Source: Rhynchospora pubera (Eukaryota > Streptophyta > Magnoliopsida > Poales > Cyperaceae). From it: a DNA stretch of 64,000 bases. Positions within the stretch are counted from its first letter, which is position 1, and the number at the start of each line of letters is the position of its first letter. The stretch lies in the NCBI GenBank assembly GCA_028095005.1, contig CM051460.1:79873676-79937675 (forward strand), in the 5' to 3' direction. Below, piece after piece: positions 50,001 to 61,100 of the stretch. The notes under the pieces were generated by a model. That model saw only the letters and a program-made list of their open reading frames with translations, made no database searches and had not been told where the DNA came from. The position numbers were made by a program, and so were the translations under genes.

Positions 50001-50294
50001 GGAGACATTAAAAGCATAGTGGACCCAAGATTGCATGGGCAGTATGATATAAACTCTGTTTGGAAAGTTACTGAGCTGGCACGCAAGTGCACTGAGCACA
50101 GTTCTGTTCAGAGGCCTACAATGAGTGTTGTAGTTGCAGAACTCAAGGAAAGCCTTGATTTGGAGATCTCCACAGAGGGGAACCCATATAATTATTCAAG
50201 GAATGACAATTTCATGAGTGATGTTAGTCAGAACGGTATTTTTGAAATGGATTATATGGATGGCATGACGGCACCAGGTCCCACAGCAAAATAA
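41542..50294 (+). CDS. malectin-like LRR receptor kinase, gene B (intact, 13 exons)
   Basis: Exons: 41542-41638, 42687-43236, 44289-44755, 46404-46539, 46684-46755, 46901-46972, 47053-47142, 47534-47664, 48097-48452, 48676-48802, 48915-48974, 49313-49499, 49853-50294. All are GT-AG with matching phases; 928 codons. Order: signal peptide (1-27), malectin-like domain (about 33-371), WNGDPC junction, two LRR exons, membrane span (about 510-534), long Asn/Gly-rich juxtamembrane segment, kinase. Landmarks: IGTGGFG near 620, VAVK Lys 641, HRDVK Asp 736, DFG Asp 754, GTPGYLDPE, C-terminal GPTAK. An active RD kinase is expected. Exons 2-3 resemble genes A and C closely; exons 4-13 are clearly more divergent. 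The last intron of A and C is absent. A second possible first exon lies at 37847-37943. Confidence 0.88.
41905..42030. repeat. degenerate GGTACGG/GATACGG repeat in intron 1 of gene B
   Basis: Dense permutations of GGTACGG, GATACGG and GAGTACTGTACC fill about 120 bp in an otherwise AT-rich intron. It is similar in style to the blocks at 300-540 and 45126-45441. No ends were defined. Confidence 0.65.
43301..43370 (+). repeat. tRNA-derived SINE head in intron 2 of gene B
   Basis: GTGGTCTAGTGGCTCAGTG contains an A-box-like element (43308-43320), and AGTTTAAATCC (43354-43364) fits a B box at tRNA-like spacing. The acceptor stem does not close and no 3' CCA-end structure exists, so this is a SINE or tRNA relic, not a functional tRNA gene. 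Confidence 0.55.
43625..43999. mobile_element. fold-back MITE between (TA)n tracts, intron 2 of gene B
   Basis: GATTGTCTTCGTGCTACGG on the left pairs with CCGTAGCACGAAGG near the right, with long inverted arms (GATCCAAACC, ACCAAATTTTACATTTTTTTG). (TA)n tracts flank both sides (43604-43622 and 43999-44043). It belongs to the same superfamily as 23492-23882. Confidence 0.7.
45126..45441. mobile_element. hAT-like MITE filled with degenerate AAACGGT repeats
   Basis: The element starts TAGGCCTGTCAAACG and ends CGTTGACACCTCTA, imperfect inverted repeats of the TAG..TGTCAA type. An exact 8-bp duplication TACGTATC flanks it (45118-45125, 45442-45449). Its 316-bp interior is a degenerate array of CGTTTCGT, AAACGG and CCGTTT words in both orientations. 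It lies in intron 3 of gene B. Confidence 0.85.
45932..46060 (+). pseudogene. decayed duplicate of exon 4 (A/C-type) inside gene B intron 3
   Basis: After an intact acceptor (TTGCAG) the sequence reads ACTGCCATTAATAATATTAA, matching the start of exon 4 in genes A and C. It then goes out of frame and meets TAA at 45970-45972. GGAGATCCTTGTG and TGGACTGGTGTG follow as recognisable but shifted remnants, and the donor is lost. Intron sequence before it also matches genes A and C (GTTTCCATCTC, GGAGTTCCAAAG). The functional exon 4 is 46404-46539. Confidence 0.75.
46140..46284. mobile_element. degenerate MITE with GGCTCCGTTTGGAT end, intron 3 of gene B
   Basis: The left end GGCTCCGTTTGGATAG is intact; the right end (CACATCCGTACAAGGC) has diverged. 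Inner AATAAGAGGAATAAGG / CTTATTCTC arms identify the family of 3794-3922. It separates the broken and functional copies of exon 4. Confidence 0.6.
49108..49144 (+). repeat. (CAA)n tail with AAGCCTTTTGTCC, intron 11 of gene B
   Basis: ACAACAACAACAACTAAGCC followed by TTTTGTCCC repeats the words found in the gene A intron at 19277-19325, flanked here by a short duplicated phrase AAACCTCTCAATGTTTAC. Confidence 0.5.
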
Positions 50295-51474
50295 TTTATC
50301 AATCCCTTTACTTTGTGATATACATTGTTGTACTTTTAATTGTCTCTTCACGGAAATAAACTGCCAGTTTTCTGCAGACAAGAATTGTTATACTTTTATC
50401 AGTAAATTGCATAGAAATATTTTTCACATTCCTTTTTATTTATTTTATTCTATTTCTATTACTTTTTTTTTTTTGCATACGAGTTTGCTTGACTTAAATT
50501 CTAATTTGGCCAAAGTGATATAATCAAGCATATGTTATGGAATAGCAGTGACATGTTTAACTTCTTGAGTGCTCCTGTTGATTAGTATAGTGGTACCCAG
50601 ATTGGCTTCACTACTAGTAGTGTGTGATGGAAAAGCAAGTTTACTTTTGATGTAAATTCTCAAAAATAATATATTAATTAAGGTCTATTTTATACACCAT
50701 TTATCATTTAAATAACTGTAGCAATAATGGCCAAAATTATTATTGCTTAGGTTTGACTACATCTTTTTATGCCCAATTTTGTAATTCTTAGATTTATCAT
50801 CCATTTAAACAGCATCTCCATCTTCCCATAGTTCACTCATATCTGTTCAAGTTCAAACAAATTGGAAATTTCAAGTCTTTTCAGGATTATTTTAACTGCC
50901 AGTTCATATTATTAGTCAATTTGAAATTCACTTATGTATATTGTTTGCCAATTTGGAACTTTAAGTCAATCTAAATATCAACAATATTTCAGAACCGCCA
51001 AATAAAATTAGGTGACCAAGATTACGACACCAAACACCACATTTATGGTCTAAAAGCAGTTTATAGCTTCCCCAATCACAACATTGAGACAAAATGAAAG
51101 AAAAAGCAAAGACTTAATACCTCTGTACAATTTGAAGTACCAGTACACTCCTACCGTCTCCGGCTCCAACATGGTTAATACTTAATAGCTCCCCAAAGCA
51201 CCTCTTCTTCTCAAATCTCAAATCCCAGTTGGAATACTCCAAAACTAGGAGCAACCTCTCTCTTCCGTGCAGAATAAATGGATAATTTCAGTTATACGAG
51301 GCCGTTTCGACTTCTAAAGCTTCATCTTCCATGTGTCTGTCGCCGCCTGTCGATCCACGAGGTAGATAATCTGATTAATGTCACGCCGCGGCGGCACCAT
51401 AGAGAGAGAGTAAAACAGGAATGATATGCTCCGCTGGAACTGGAGAGAGAGGGCATCACAACCGTCCGATTAAT
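50295..51474. other. 3' flank of gene B and spacer
   Basis: The first 100 bp is probably the 3' untranslated region. Around 51180-51360 a less AT-rich patch holds an ATG-led 28-codon frame (51278-51361) ending at a GTAGAT donor-like site, but no partner exon is visible. Nothing else was recognised. Confidence 0.4.
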
Positions 51475-51771
51475 AAATATCCGTGATTAATACCGGATTG
51501 ATAAGGTTAGTAAATTTTAACCATCGAAATTTTATATTTTTTCAATTTTTTTCCATTATGATATTTTTTAAAATATTATGATTAAAGTATTTCAGGTATT
51601 CCAATTTGAAAATATAATAATAAATAGCGAACAAATTTGAAAAAAATGTAAAATTTGGTCACCAACGGTATTTCAATATTGTGACCAACTTGAACGATTT
51701 GGATCGACCGTTTGAATTTTGGATTTTAAAAAACGAGTCGATGAAAAATTGATGGCTCGTTAGCCATTCTC

Positions 51772-51775
<4 letters not shown>
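51475..51775. mobile_element. fold-back MITE followed by a (TA)n tract
   Basis: Arms containing ACCATCGAAATTTTATATTTT and AAAATGTAAAATTTGGTCACC face each other; the right end reads GTTAGCCATTCTCATG before (TA)n at 51776-51804. Core words are shared with 38227-38617. The left terminus is eroded. Confidence 0.55.
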
Positions 51776-51804
<29 letters not shown>

Positions 51805-51817
<13 letters not shown>

Positions 51818-52010
51818 CCTCCAATCAAAGCGCTTTGACCGGAGTCCCGGTTAAACCCGTCAGATCTCAATTTTGAAAGTTCAAATGACCGATCCAAACC
51901 GTCAAATATGATCTCCATATTGAAATCTCCTTGCCGACCAAAATTTTAATTTTTAAAAAATTTGTAAGTATTTTTTTCGAATTTTAAAAAATCGTTAATC
52001 TAATTTATTC
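51805..52010. mobile_element. half of a fold-back element after (TA)n/GA tract
   Basis: CCAATCAAAGCGCTTTGACC, then GACCGATCCAAACCGTC, ATGATCTCCATATTGAAATC and GACCAAAATTTT correspond to one arm of the fold-back family; the opposite arm is missing. It abuts the (TA)n tract that ends the previous element. Confidence 0.5.
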
Positions 52011-53299
52011 CTCTAAATCTTGTCTAGTCTTCTACAATTAACACATTGCTGCAAAAAAAAAAGGAAATTACATAAACATCATTACATCGACATCATTTTA
52101 AACTTCATTTTAATGCACTTACTGTATGTGTTCAAGGTTACCGTAGCACCCAAAGTTCTCCTTCGATATATCTTGTGACAAATTATTACTCGGCCTATAA
52201 CTAAAAAAAAAGAGAAGACATAATATATTTCAAACACAAGATTGAATATAGTCTATGTACTGTAACCATTAACCATTAATTGACGAAAAAAATTCAAGTT
52301 ACTGGACACTGAATTCACTAGTAAAAGAATTAATAGGCGCAAATTGGAGATCAGATTTGTGCATTACTAGTGAATTTTACTAATTTAGAGGCAACATAGA
52401 GTTTGAGAGGTGATATGATTTACCTTTAAAGGTGGAGAACCTCAGTCGTCTCTCAGACTGCACCTACGATTAAGAGACGACAGGATTTACCTTTCGTTCA
52501 ATAGAAGAAGATTGAGAGGGATGAGAGGCAAACTTGATCAGACAAGCGAAAATAGTTGTGTTTTTGGTAGGAAGTCGACGGACCGGCAAAATCGCTGATT
52601 TTCAACCTAACTCGAGACGGGCAGGGTGGGTACTGGAGAGAGGGACCAAATCGCTGCATTTTTTCTAACACGCCCTTGGATCCGGATCGTAAGGTCAGTT
52701 TTAGTAGACAGGACGGTACAACCAAATGAGTTGGTTGTCGAGGATGCGGATTGGTTAGGGGGGGGGGGGGGGGTTGGCAGCCCATAACTGTGGATATTGA
52801 TACTTTCACGTCTTTGAGTTTTTGGCGCGCGTCCAGTGTACACACAGAATATTGATTAACGTTGTGTTGTTGTCTTCTTCAAATTTTTGTTTTATTTAGT
52901 ACATGCTGAATTTACCTTTACTTATCCCTCAAAAAAAATTATCCTTAATTTTTAATAATAACTAGTTTGCCTGGGTTATTGAACGTTTAAATGCTAATTT
53001 TTTGGTATTTGTGATTCAATATAAAAACAATAGATAGAAAGAAATTTAGCAAAGAAATCAAAAGAAAAAGATTTTTTGATAAATAATTAATGGGAAAAGT
53101 CAAAGAAAAAGATCGCCCAGATCAGCCTTGTATTTGCATCAATATTTGTGCAGTCCCCCTTTTTTTTTCATTCATTATATAGATAACCTTTTTTTTTATT
53201 AAATATAGATAACCTAGGTAGAAGCTACCTAGTGAGTGTGATCCCGTCTCAAATAGTATTCCTCATGACAAATATGTAATTTTCGGATAGCTACATTAA
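52011..53299. other. intergenic spacer with a 16-bp poly-G run
   Basis: A run of 16 G lies at 52758-52773. The GC-richer stretch 52500-52850 makes long open frames on the minus strand, but they are proline-rich readouts of the G run without a domain. The rest is AT-rich with no gene seen. Confidence 0.4.
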
Positions 53300-53929
53300 T
53301 GGAAGTTCTCCGTAATGTATTGGAATACAAACATACGAACAGAAAAGACACTCTGAATCTGACCTATGGAAACTCTTATTTTGATCCCCCCAAATTATTG
53401 CGTTTTGATTTACAATTTCAGATCTTTTTTTTTTTTTTTTTTGTTCGATCAAGCCTCTGAACTAGCGAAACTAATTTCATTTTTTTTATTAATCCATTTA
53501 ATTTTTGCATTTGGTAACTAGTTCAACTGTGCCCTTTCATCAATTAATTGCCAGCAAGAGCGGCATGATTCCTAAGATATTAATGGGCATATAATTTCTA
53601 ACGGACGGTCTAATTGTACTAATATGTCAAGTTTAAGGGGCCAATTGAAAGAAAAAAAAAATTAAGATTGACTGACTTGAGTTTAAGGTTGCTTCCAACT
53701 AAAGAATTCCAAACAAAACTTGATTTTCAATAAAAAAAAAAAAATGGACAGCAAAATATCCTTGAAGAAAAAATTGAAGGCAAAATTACGCTTGCCAGTC
53801 ATATGTAAGGATAATGTTTTTGTCCTGGTTTCTTGACTTGATAAAAGTCATGTTATGTATCATGAAGTCTTTTTATAGCGGTATCCAGTAACAACATCAC
53901 ACTCTGTTTCTGCCAAAATTTTTTTTATA
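53300..53929 (+). promoter_or_regulatory. promoter region and leader of gene C
   Basis: Blocks here (ACATACGAACAGAAAAGACA, CAAGTTTAAGGGGCCAATTG, ACATCACACTCTGTTTCTGCC) are shared with the upstream regions of gene A and the alternative first exon of gene B. TTTTTATAGCGG at about 53870 is a plausible TATA region 60 bp before the ATG. This copy has no large insertion, so it shows the ancestral arrangement. Confidence 0.5.
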
Positions 53930-54299
53930 ATGAACATGAGAGTGCTTTGTTTTCGCAGTTTAGTTTTCATACAATTATTGCTTCTAGTTTTAAGCCAGGA
54001 CAACCCTCCAGGTACTATAATAATACTTGAGAAGGATTTAATTTTTTTTATAACTTTATTACAAAGTGTTGTAAAATTAGGAAGATAATTGTCCGAGACA
54101 GAGCTAAGTGATTTGTACGAGGCAGGAATATTTTGTTGAAAGTTAATTGCCGAAGAGAAATTTATATTTTTGCTCATACTATTGAAACTTTTTTTTTTTC
54201 CTAACTACGATAACATTTTTCTAGCATACTTTCTCGGAAAAAATTTGACCTTAAAAATCTAGTAGCAATTGATCATGATTAAAAAAAAAAAAAAACAGA

Positions 54300-54690
54300 G
54301 AAAGTTTCATATGCACTATAGTGCATAAAAATCGCTGACTTTCTTAGGAGTATTTTTGTAAATTGACAAATCTAATTTGACCAATCTAATCTACATATTG
54401 AAATCTCATAACAAACCAAATTTTACAATTTTTTAGATTTTATTACTATTTTTTTCTAATTTTTTAAAACCTGCTATTTTTGGAATGGTGTAAATAGTAG
54501 TTTGTTTCCAATAATAGTATTTTAAAAAAAAAACGAAAAAATAGTAATAAAATCTCAAAAAATGTAAAATTTTGTTTGTTATGAGATTTCAATATGTAAG
54601 TTATATTAGTTAAATTAGATTTGTCAATTTATAAAAATATCTCGGAAAAAAATCCGCAGTACATAGAAATCCCGATGCACAATCAGAATA
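54300..54690. mobile_element. fold-back MITE in intron 1 of gene C
   Basis: Long inverted arms: AAATTGACAAATCTAATTTGA / TTAAATTAGATTTGTCAATTT and ATTGAAATCTCATAACAAACC / GTTATGAGATTTCAAT. Terminal words TGCACTATAGTGCAT and CGCAGTACATAG are weakly paired. Same broad family as 43625. Confidence 0.6.
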
Positions 54691-56786
54691 ATATAGATGA
54701 TTTTTACATATATTCATATGTGGCTTGATAAAGATAAATGCTGAAGTCCAACATACAAGAGAATAAGGTTCGTCTAGCATAATCTTACCACGTATCAAAT
54801 TTTAAATGACCGACCAAAACTGTTAGGCCCAGATCAAAATATATTTTTATTCGGGATTTCATTTCAATTGATTTTATATGATTTCGTTAGATTTAATAAC
54901 ATGGAAATTTTAATCAAATGACATTAAATCCGTTCATTTTGATCAAGAATTTTCCAACAAAATGAAATGAAATAAAATTTAATGTCAAAAAAATGGGATT
55001 TTGATTGTTGCCATAGATTTAATTTTCATATTAAAAATTTATATGTCCAAATTTTATATATTATTTTCATGTTTTACTATTTTTTCGCCTTTTAAAATCC
55101 ATGATATACATCCAATAACCCTATTTTTTTAAAATATAAAATAAAAAGATATAAAATTAGGCTTCATATAAGTTTTCAATATGAATGTCTAAGTTAGATA
55201 AAACTTTAGTATTTTTCCTTGATAAATAAATCTACTGATTTATTATTTGAACTGAAATATCCGATGTAACTGACACTTCAATTCTGAAGATGAGCGCAAA
55301 CATAATTTTGTTCAGCAAAAGATTATTTAAATTTAAATGTTATATTCACGTCTCCTCCTGTCGATATTGACAATTATAGATTTGCCTACGTGTTATTCTA
55401 CCAAGAAATATAATAAAATTTATTAATAATGGAGAGATGATAACTGTCATTTGCAGTTTTGTCATCACTTGAACGAAATGAACACATAAAATAGATAAGA
55501 TGAACATAACGTTGATCAAAGTGAACACATACAAAAAAAAAATTTTGACATCTTTTGATCAGATTTTTATATGCATATTAATTTTTTTTATTGAACTTAT
55601 TTATTTGTATGTATTTCACTTTAATCAAATATACGTTCACTTTGTATATATATCTTATGTATTCATTTTGACAATAATTAATTTCCTTAATAATAAACAT
55701 GTTGAACAGTTACTTTTGTATTTCTGCAATAGAGATTTGTGTATCTTGGATAGAACGGGTGTAATCAAATTATTGTTAACACACTCGCGACCCATAAATC
55801 TTTACTGCACTTTACAATAGAATATCAACTGAGAAATCAGAAGAGGAGGCCACGTCAGCGGACAGAAGATTGCTGTCTTTCTTCCTTCGATTAATCTTTA
55901 AATAATAATAATATTAATAATTCTTCCTTTGACTAGGTCTTTTGTAATACTAATTTTTCTTCCGGATGCATAACTATATTTTCTATTTGTTATTTTTTGA
56001 CCGATTTTTTTATAATTTTGTTAAATAGATTGTGTATTTTCCGTCTATTTACAGGTTTTATCAGCATTGATTGTGGACTTCCTTCAAATTCTACCTCTGT
56101 TGATGAACAAACTAATTTGACTCATGTGTCAGATGATCAATTCATCGACACAGGAGTGAACTACGAAATTGCCCCCAACTATGCCACTGATGAACTATAC
56201 ACGAAATATCTAACCGTCAGGAGTTTTCCAAGTGGAACCCGGAATTGCTACACCTTAACATCATTATCAGCAGGATCAAAGTACCTCGTAAGAGCAGGAT
56301 TTTTGTACGGAAACTATGATAATAAAAATAACCCTCCCAATTTTGATATCCATTTGGGAGTCAATTATTGGGGCTCAGTTGACCTGCCTGATGCAGATGG
56401 TGCATATTTCCATGAGATTATCGCCACAGCAACTTCTAACTACCTTCAAATTTGCCTAGTAAAAAAGGATCGTGGCACTCCATTTATCTCTGTGCTAGAA
56501 TTGAGACCATTGTTGACAACCCTTTATAACGATGACGCAAATGCGACACAATCGTTGGTTCTCTCTGCCAGGTTCGATATTGGGGCAAGAAGCCAGGAAC
56601 TTAGGTAAATTTTCTATAAATTTAACTCCTGAAATGGAAAACTTGAAGTAAATTTGGCAACTAATTAATTGTTGGTGGTTACCTACTGTAATGTTCTTCT
56701 GAAAGTTTGGTTGTTACTTTCACTAAATTAGAATAAATTCCCATCATAAGTTACTCAATATGCCATAACCAGGATCCTTGTTTTGA

Positions 56787-57032
56787 CTAATATTTGATGG
56801 ATAGTGATACCAATTAACTGGTTCAACTAATTGAACCGGTGTGAAAAGCCGGTCATATCAGTATAATAAGCTTAATAATGAAATGTTTCAGCTAGGTTAT
56901 TTCAGAGGTTTGAACCGGATGGTCTGGTTTTCTTTTCAATAAGCCCTAGTTAACTGCCCGATTTAAGTATTTTCAACCGGTTGACCCCGTCTGGTCAAAA
57001 CACTGCTAATTTCTGATGGATAGTGGTACCAA
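56787..57032. repeat. AACCGGTT-rich insertion flanked by a 27-bp direct repeat, intron 2 of gene C
   Basis: CTAATATTTGATGGATAGTG (56787 on) returns as CTAATTTCTGATGGATAGTG (57006 on), each followed by (A/G)TACCAA. The 190 bp between is full of GAACCGG, CCGGTT and GGTTGACC words. The equivalent intron of gene A has one copy of the flank (13511-13540) and no insertion. Confidence 0.6.
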
Positions 57033-57999
57033 ACTTCTATATTTCAACTATTTGAAAACGGAAACACAAATTCATTCTCCCAAACTTGTGTTCTACTATG
57101 TGAACTAAATTTTATAACCTTAGAACTACCCAAGAAATAAGAAATGTAAATATTGACAGCATTTATACATATTCTTCTTTCCGCACTCCGTTAAAAAAAT
57201 AATAATAAATAGGTACCCTCATGATCCATACGATCGGATTTGGAGGAACTACACAATGGAAACATGGAGATATATCGAAACCAACTCTACAGTACAACCC
57301 GACAAAGACTTTGCAACCCCATCCACAGTGATGCAAACTGCCGCCACCACTTCAAGCACCAATCAATCTCTGGATATCTCCTGGAGCTCTGACAATGAAT
57401 CCACTGTGTTTCTAATAATTCTCCACTTTAGTGAGATCCAAGAGTTACCACCCACTGCACTTAGGCAATTTGATATATTTGGCAATGGAGTACTAGCATT
57501 GAACTCCATTACACCGATAAAACTATATTCTGAATGGGCTAAATATACCCACACATGGCACACCGAATATACTGCCTCGCTTAAGGCAACTTCAAACTCA
57601 ACACTCCCGCCTATATTGAACGCCTTTGAACTGTATGTCGTTAGGCCCACCACTGGGATTCCCACCTATAGTGGAGATGGTAAGTTTGATCATAGTTGTG
57701 TCATTCTAAATACTTCTTTCAGTGATGCTATATATGATTTCCTTTCCTAGACGTTTCCAATTCTGAGAACTCTGGTTTAGTTTTCATTACATAAAAAGGC
57801 CGTGAAAGAACTTCTGCACCTGAAGGAAACTATTTATTGTTTTGTAACGTATTTGTTTTTTCTGAATTTATCAAACATAGTTTTAATCATGTAACCATAC
57901 AGAATATTTTCATCCATTTTCCTTAAAAGTTTACCTTGTCTCAGTTCACCATATAAGGTATTTCTGTTATTTTATTTTTTGTTTCAGTCTCTTTACCAC

Positions 58000-58189
58000 T
58001 CTTCTCTCTTTTTATATTCCAATTGATAGTTCCATATCTCTTATGTAACACCAGAGTACCAAATATGTGACCTCTGCTTTCTATTACTCGCAAATTTTGG
58101 TTTAGAGATATAATTCTGAAAATATAATTAACTATGCTTTGTAACTTGATTAATTAGTCATTCCATAATGTATATAATTTCAATTCCAG
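58000..58189. other. conserved end of intron 3 in gene C
   Basis: TTGATAGTTCCATATCTC, CCAGAGTACCAAA and TGACCTCTGCTTTC match the same place in gene A (14870-14930) and before the broken exon 4 in gene B (45795-45850), tying the three introns together. Confidence 0.55.
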
Positions 58190-61100
58190 TTGCAGCCATT
58201 AATAAAATTAAGGCAAACTACCAAGTAAACAAAGGCTGGAGTGGAGATCCTTGTGTTCCTACGGAATTCTCCTGGACTGGTGTAACCTGCACCACAGAAT
58301 CCAACAATATTCCGAGGATTACATTATTGTGAGTGCTTCGATGTATTCGAACCTGTGTTTACCAAAAAGGAGTGAATGTACAAGACCTCTGACTTGTAAA
58401 TTATTTCTTTTTCAGAAATTTATCATCCTGTGGACTCACTGGTGTCATAGTATCTTCGTTCGGAAATCTAAGCACTCTCAATTCATTGTATGTTCCATTC
58501 AATAAAGATAATGTCTTTGTTGAGATTAATACTTTAACCTTGAATAAAATCCTCTCTTGCAGTAATCTATGAGGAACCACAGTTGATATTTGATAGTGTC
58601 CATACATGATATATTCATATTGTGTTGTGCAAATTATATAACAACTTTGGCAATTTCTTTCCTGCACAGGAAAAATTTCAGCTCGGCGTTCTCATATATA
58701 TTAACTAATTTGATGCCTCTTGCTAAAATTATATGTTTCAGGGACTTATCTTACAATGACTTGTCTGGGGATCTTCCGACGTTTCTAGATCAATTATCTG
58801 CTCTTACATACCTGTAGGTTTTCAAATTGATCATTATTTTGTTCAAGAAAAATGGCGTCAAAAAATGAATAATCATTTTATGGTACTTCAATTCAGGGAT
58901 GTAACTGGAAACAGCAATATTTCAACCACTCTTCCTCCTGGTCTTCAGCAAAGAAAAAGAGATGGGAACCTGATGTTTAGGTGTGGTTTGTTGTTTTCCT
59001 GTAAAATTCGCTAGCAAAATTTTTTTTTTGAAGGCCAAAATTCGATAGCATTGAAGTACTGTTTACTGTTCTACTAAACACAATATCCACAAAGATATAT
59101 ATTCAGTTCAAAAATCGACTTAATTAGTTATGGAATTGTAAAACTTTTACCCGTTGACTTTTCAGAATATCTAATAAAATAAGTAAATAACTATTTAACA
59201 TGGGGACAAATTAAAGACCGAAGTTAATCCATTCAGTAACAATATTTGCATCATGGAGTTGATCTCTCGGGACTTTTAGAACTGTTATCCTTCTCATGAA
59301 TGTTTGTCTTATTCCACTTAGATTTGGAGGTGCATCTAGATATTCTAGACCATCCAATAATAAGACAAAGATACTTCTAGCTGTTATTATACCAGTGGCA
59401 GCTGTGGGGTTGCTGCTTCTCCTCGCATGCTTAATTAAGAGATCAGGTAATAACTACCTGATACACTTCTTTCTTATCAAGTTAATAAAGAATGATATTA
59501 CCTAAAGAGACATGGTACTGACATTTTTCTTGTTCTTTAATCTCCTTCCTGTAGGATTCCGTAGACTTGCTAATGGCGAAGAAATTAGAAATAAAAACTC
59601 GACTGATCTGGTAGATAGCAATGGAAATATTGTGCAGATTGATTCACAACACTTCACGTACAAGGATGTACAGAAAATAACTAATAACTTTGAGAAAATG
59701 ATTGGAAAAGGAGGATTTGGAGCTGTTTATCATGGTCAATTGTATGACGGCACGCAAGTTGCAGTCAAGTTCTTCACGGCAAGGGACAAGAGAGTTTCTT
59801 GCTGAGGTAGTTCAACTGAATTAACTCTTCGAGTTGACAATTATAGCACCATTAATACTTAAAAGTGCTGGATTAAAGCATCTTCTTACACAGTAAAATA
59901 CCAATTGGTCAGGTAGTTTTAGTTTAGTTGTCTGAGACAATTCATTACAAGCTATTTAGTTAATTTGTTTTCTGATTTCAGGTCAGGCATTTATCAAGGA
60001 TTCATCACAGAAATCTTGTGCCATTGATCGGTTACTGTAAAGATGGATTAGGCTGCATGGCACTTGTCTATGAGTATATGTCAGGGGGTAGTTTGCGCAC
60101 GTACCTTAGAGGTTCTTATGGATGTTATAATATCACACAGTTAGATCAAATACTTTTCATGAGATTACACACATAATATTAATTGTCATATATTCACTGG
60201 TAATTGAAACTAGTTTCAAGGATTGACAAAAATTGGAGTAGATTATCTTAGTTGATGGCCATTGGCCCATTATCAAATACATATCAGCTGTAAAATTTAA
60301 ATGACATTACTAATTTTCAAAGATTTATTAACCATGAAAACGATTACCTTAGTTTATAAACATGATGACTGAACTCATCGATAGTATCCATAAATTTCTT
60401 GACAAAATCTTTGTTATTTGGGTAATGATATATTGTCTTTTTTTTTTTCCCACAAACTGGACAGAGGCTATCCAGTGAGAGTAATGATATATTGTCACCA
60501 TTAGTGTCAATTCTGTGATTATGATATGTTCACTTACAGGTAAAGATAGAAATGCTAGGGTCTTGAGCTGGGAAGAAAGGTTACATATTTTGCTGGAAGC
60601 GGCACAAGGTTACATAAATTAAGAAAAATACTTCTTGAATTTTGCCATTATATACATTTACATGTGGAAATTTTATCAACTTTCATGGGTTACCCATTGC
60701 AGGGCTTTTGTATCTACACAGAGAATGTGCCCCACCCATTATCCATAGAGATGTGAAAACCGAAAATATTCTATTGAATCATATGCTCGAGGCTAAAATT
60801 GCAGATTTTGGGCTGTCCAAGGCTTTTCGTGACAACTGCACACACATGTCTATCACAGTTGCTGGCACACCAGGATACCTTGATCCTGAGTAAGTTGGGC
60901 ATTCATGATGGGTAGAACTGAATATTAAAATTAAATATTTTGATTGTCCATTTTGAATTATGCTCTTTGCTCCGACAATTATACACACAACAACATTCTA
61001 GAGTGACTCTTTGTTGAATAAAAATCATTTTAAATTTGCAGCCGCTGTTTGTATTGGCAGTATTTTGTATAAATTCTATTAAAATAAGATGCTGTTAGAA

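Noticed and set aside
52498..52845. 115-codon minus-strand frame with a proline run
   Set aside because: The proline run is the 16-G homopolymer; frames in other phases are equally long and none has a domain.
58672..58740. Possible third LRR exon in gene C intron 5 (reads KNFSSAFSYILTNL after an AG)
   Set aside because: It lacks a donor, has no counterpart in genes A or B, and including it would break the phase to exon 6; at most a weak relic.
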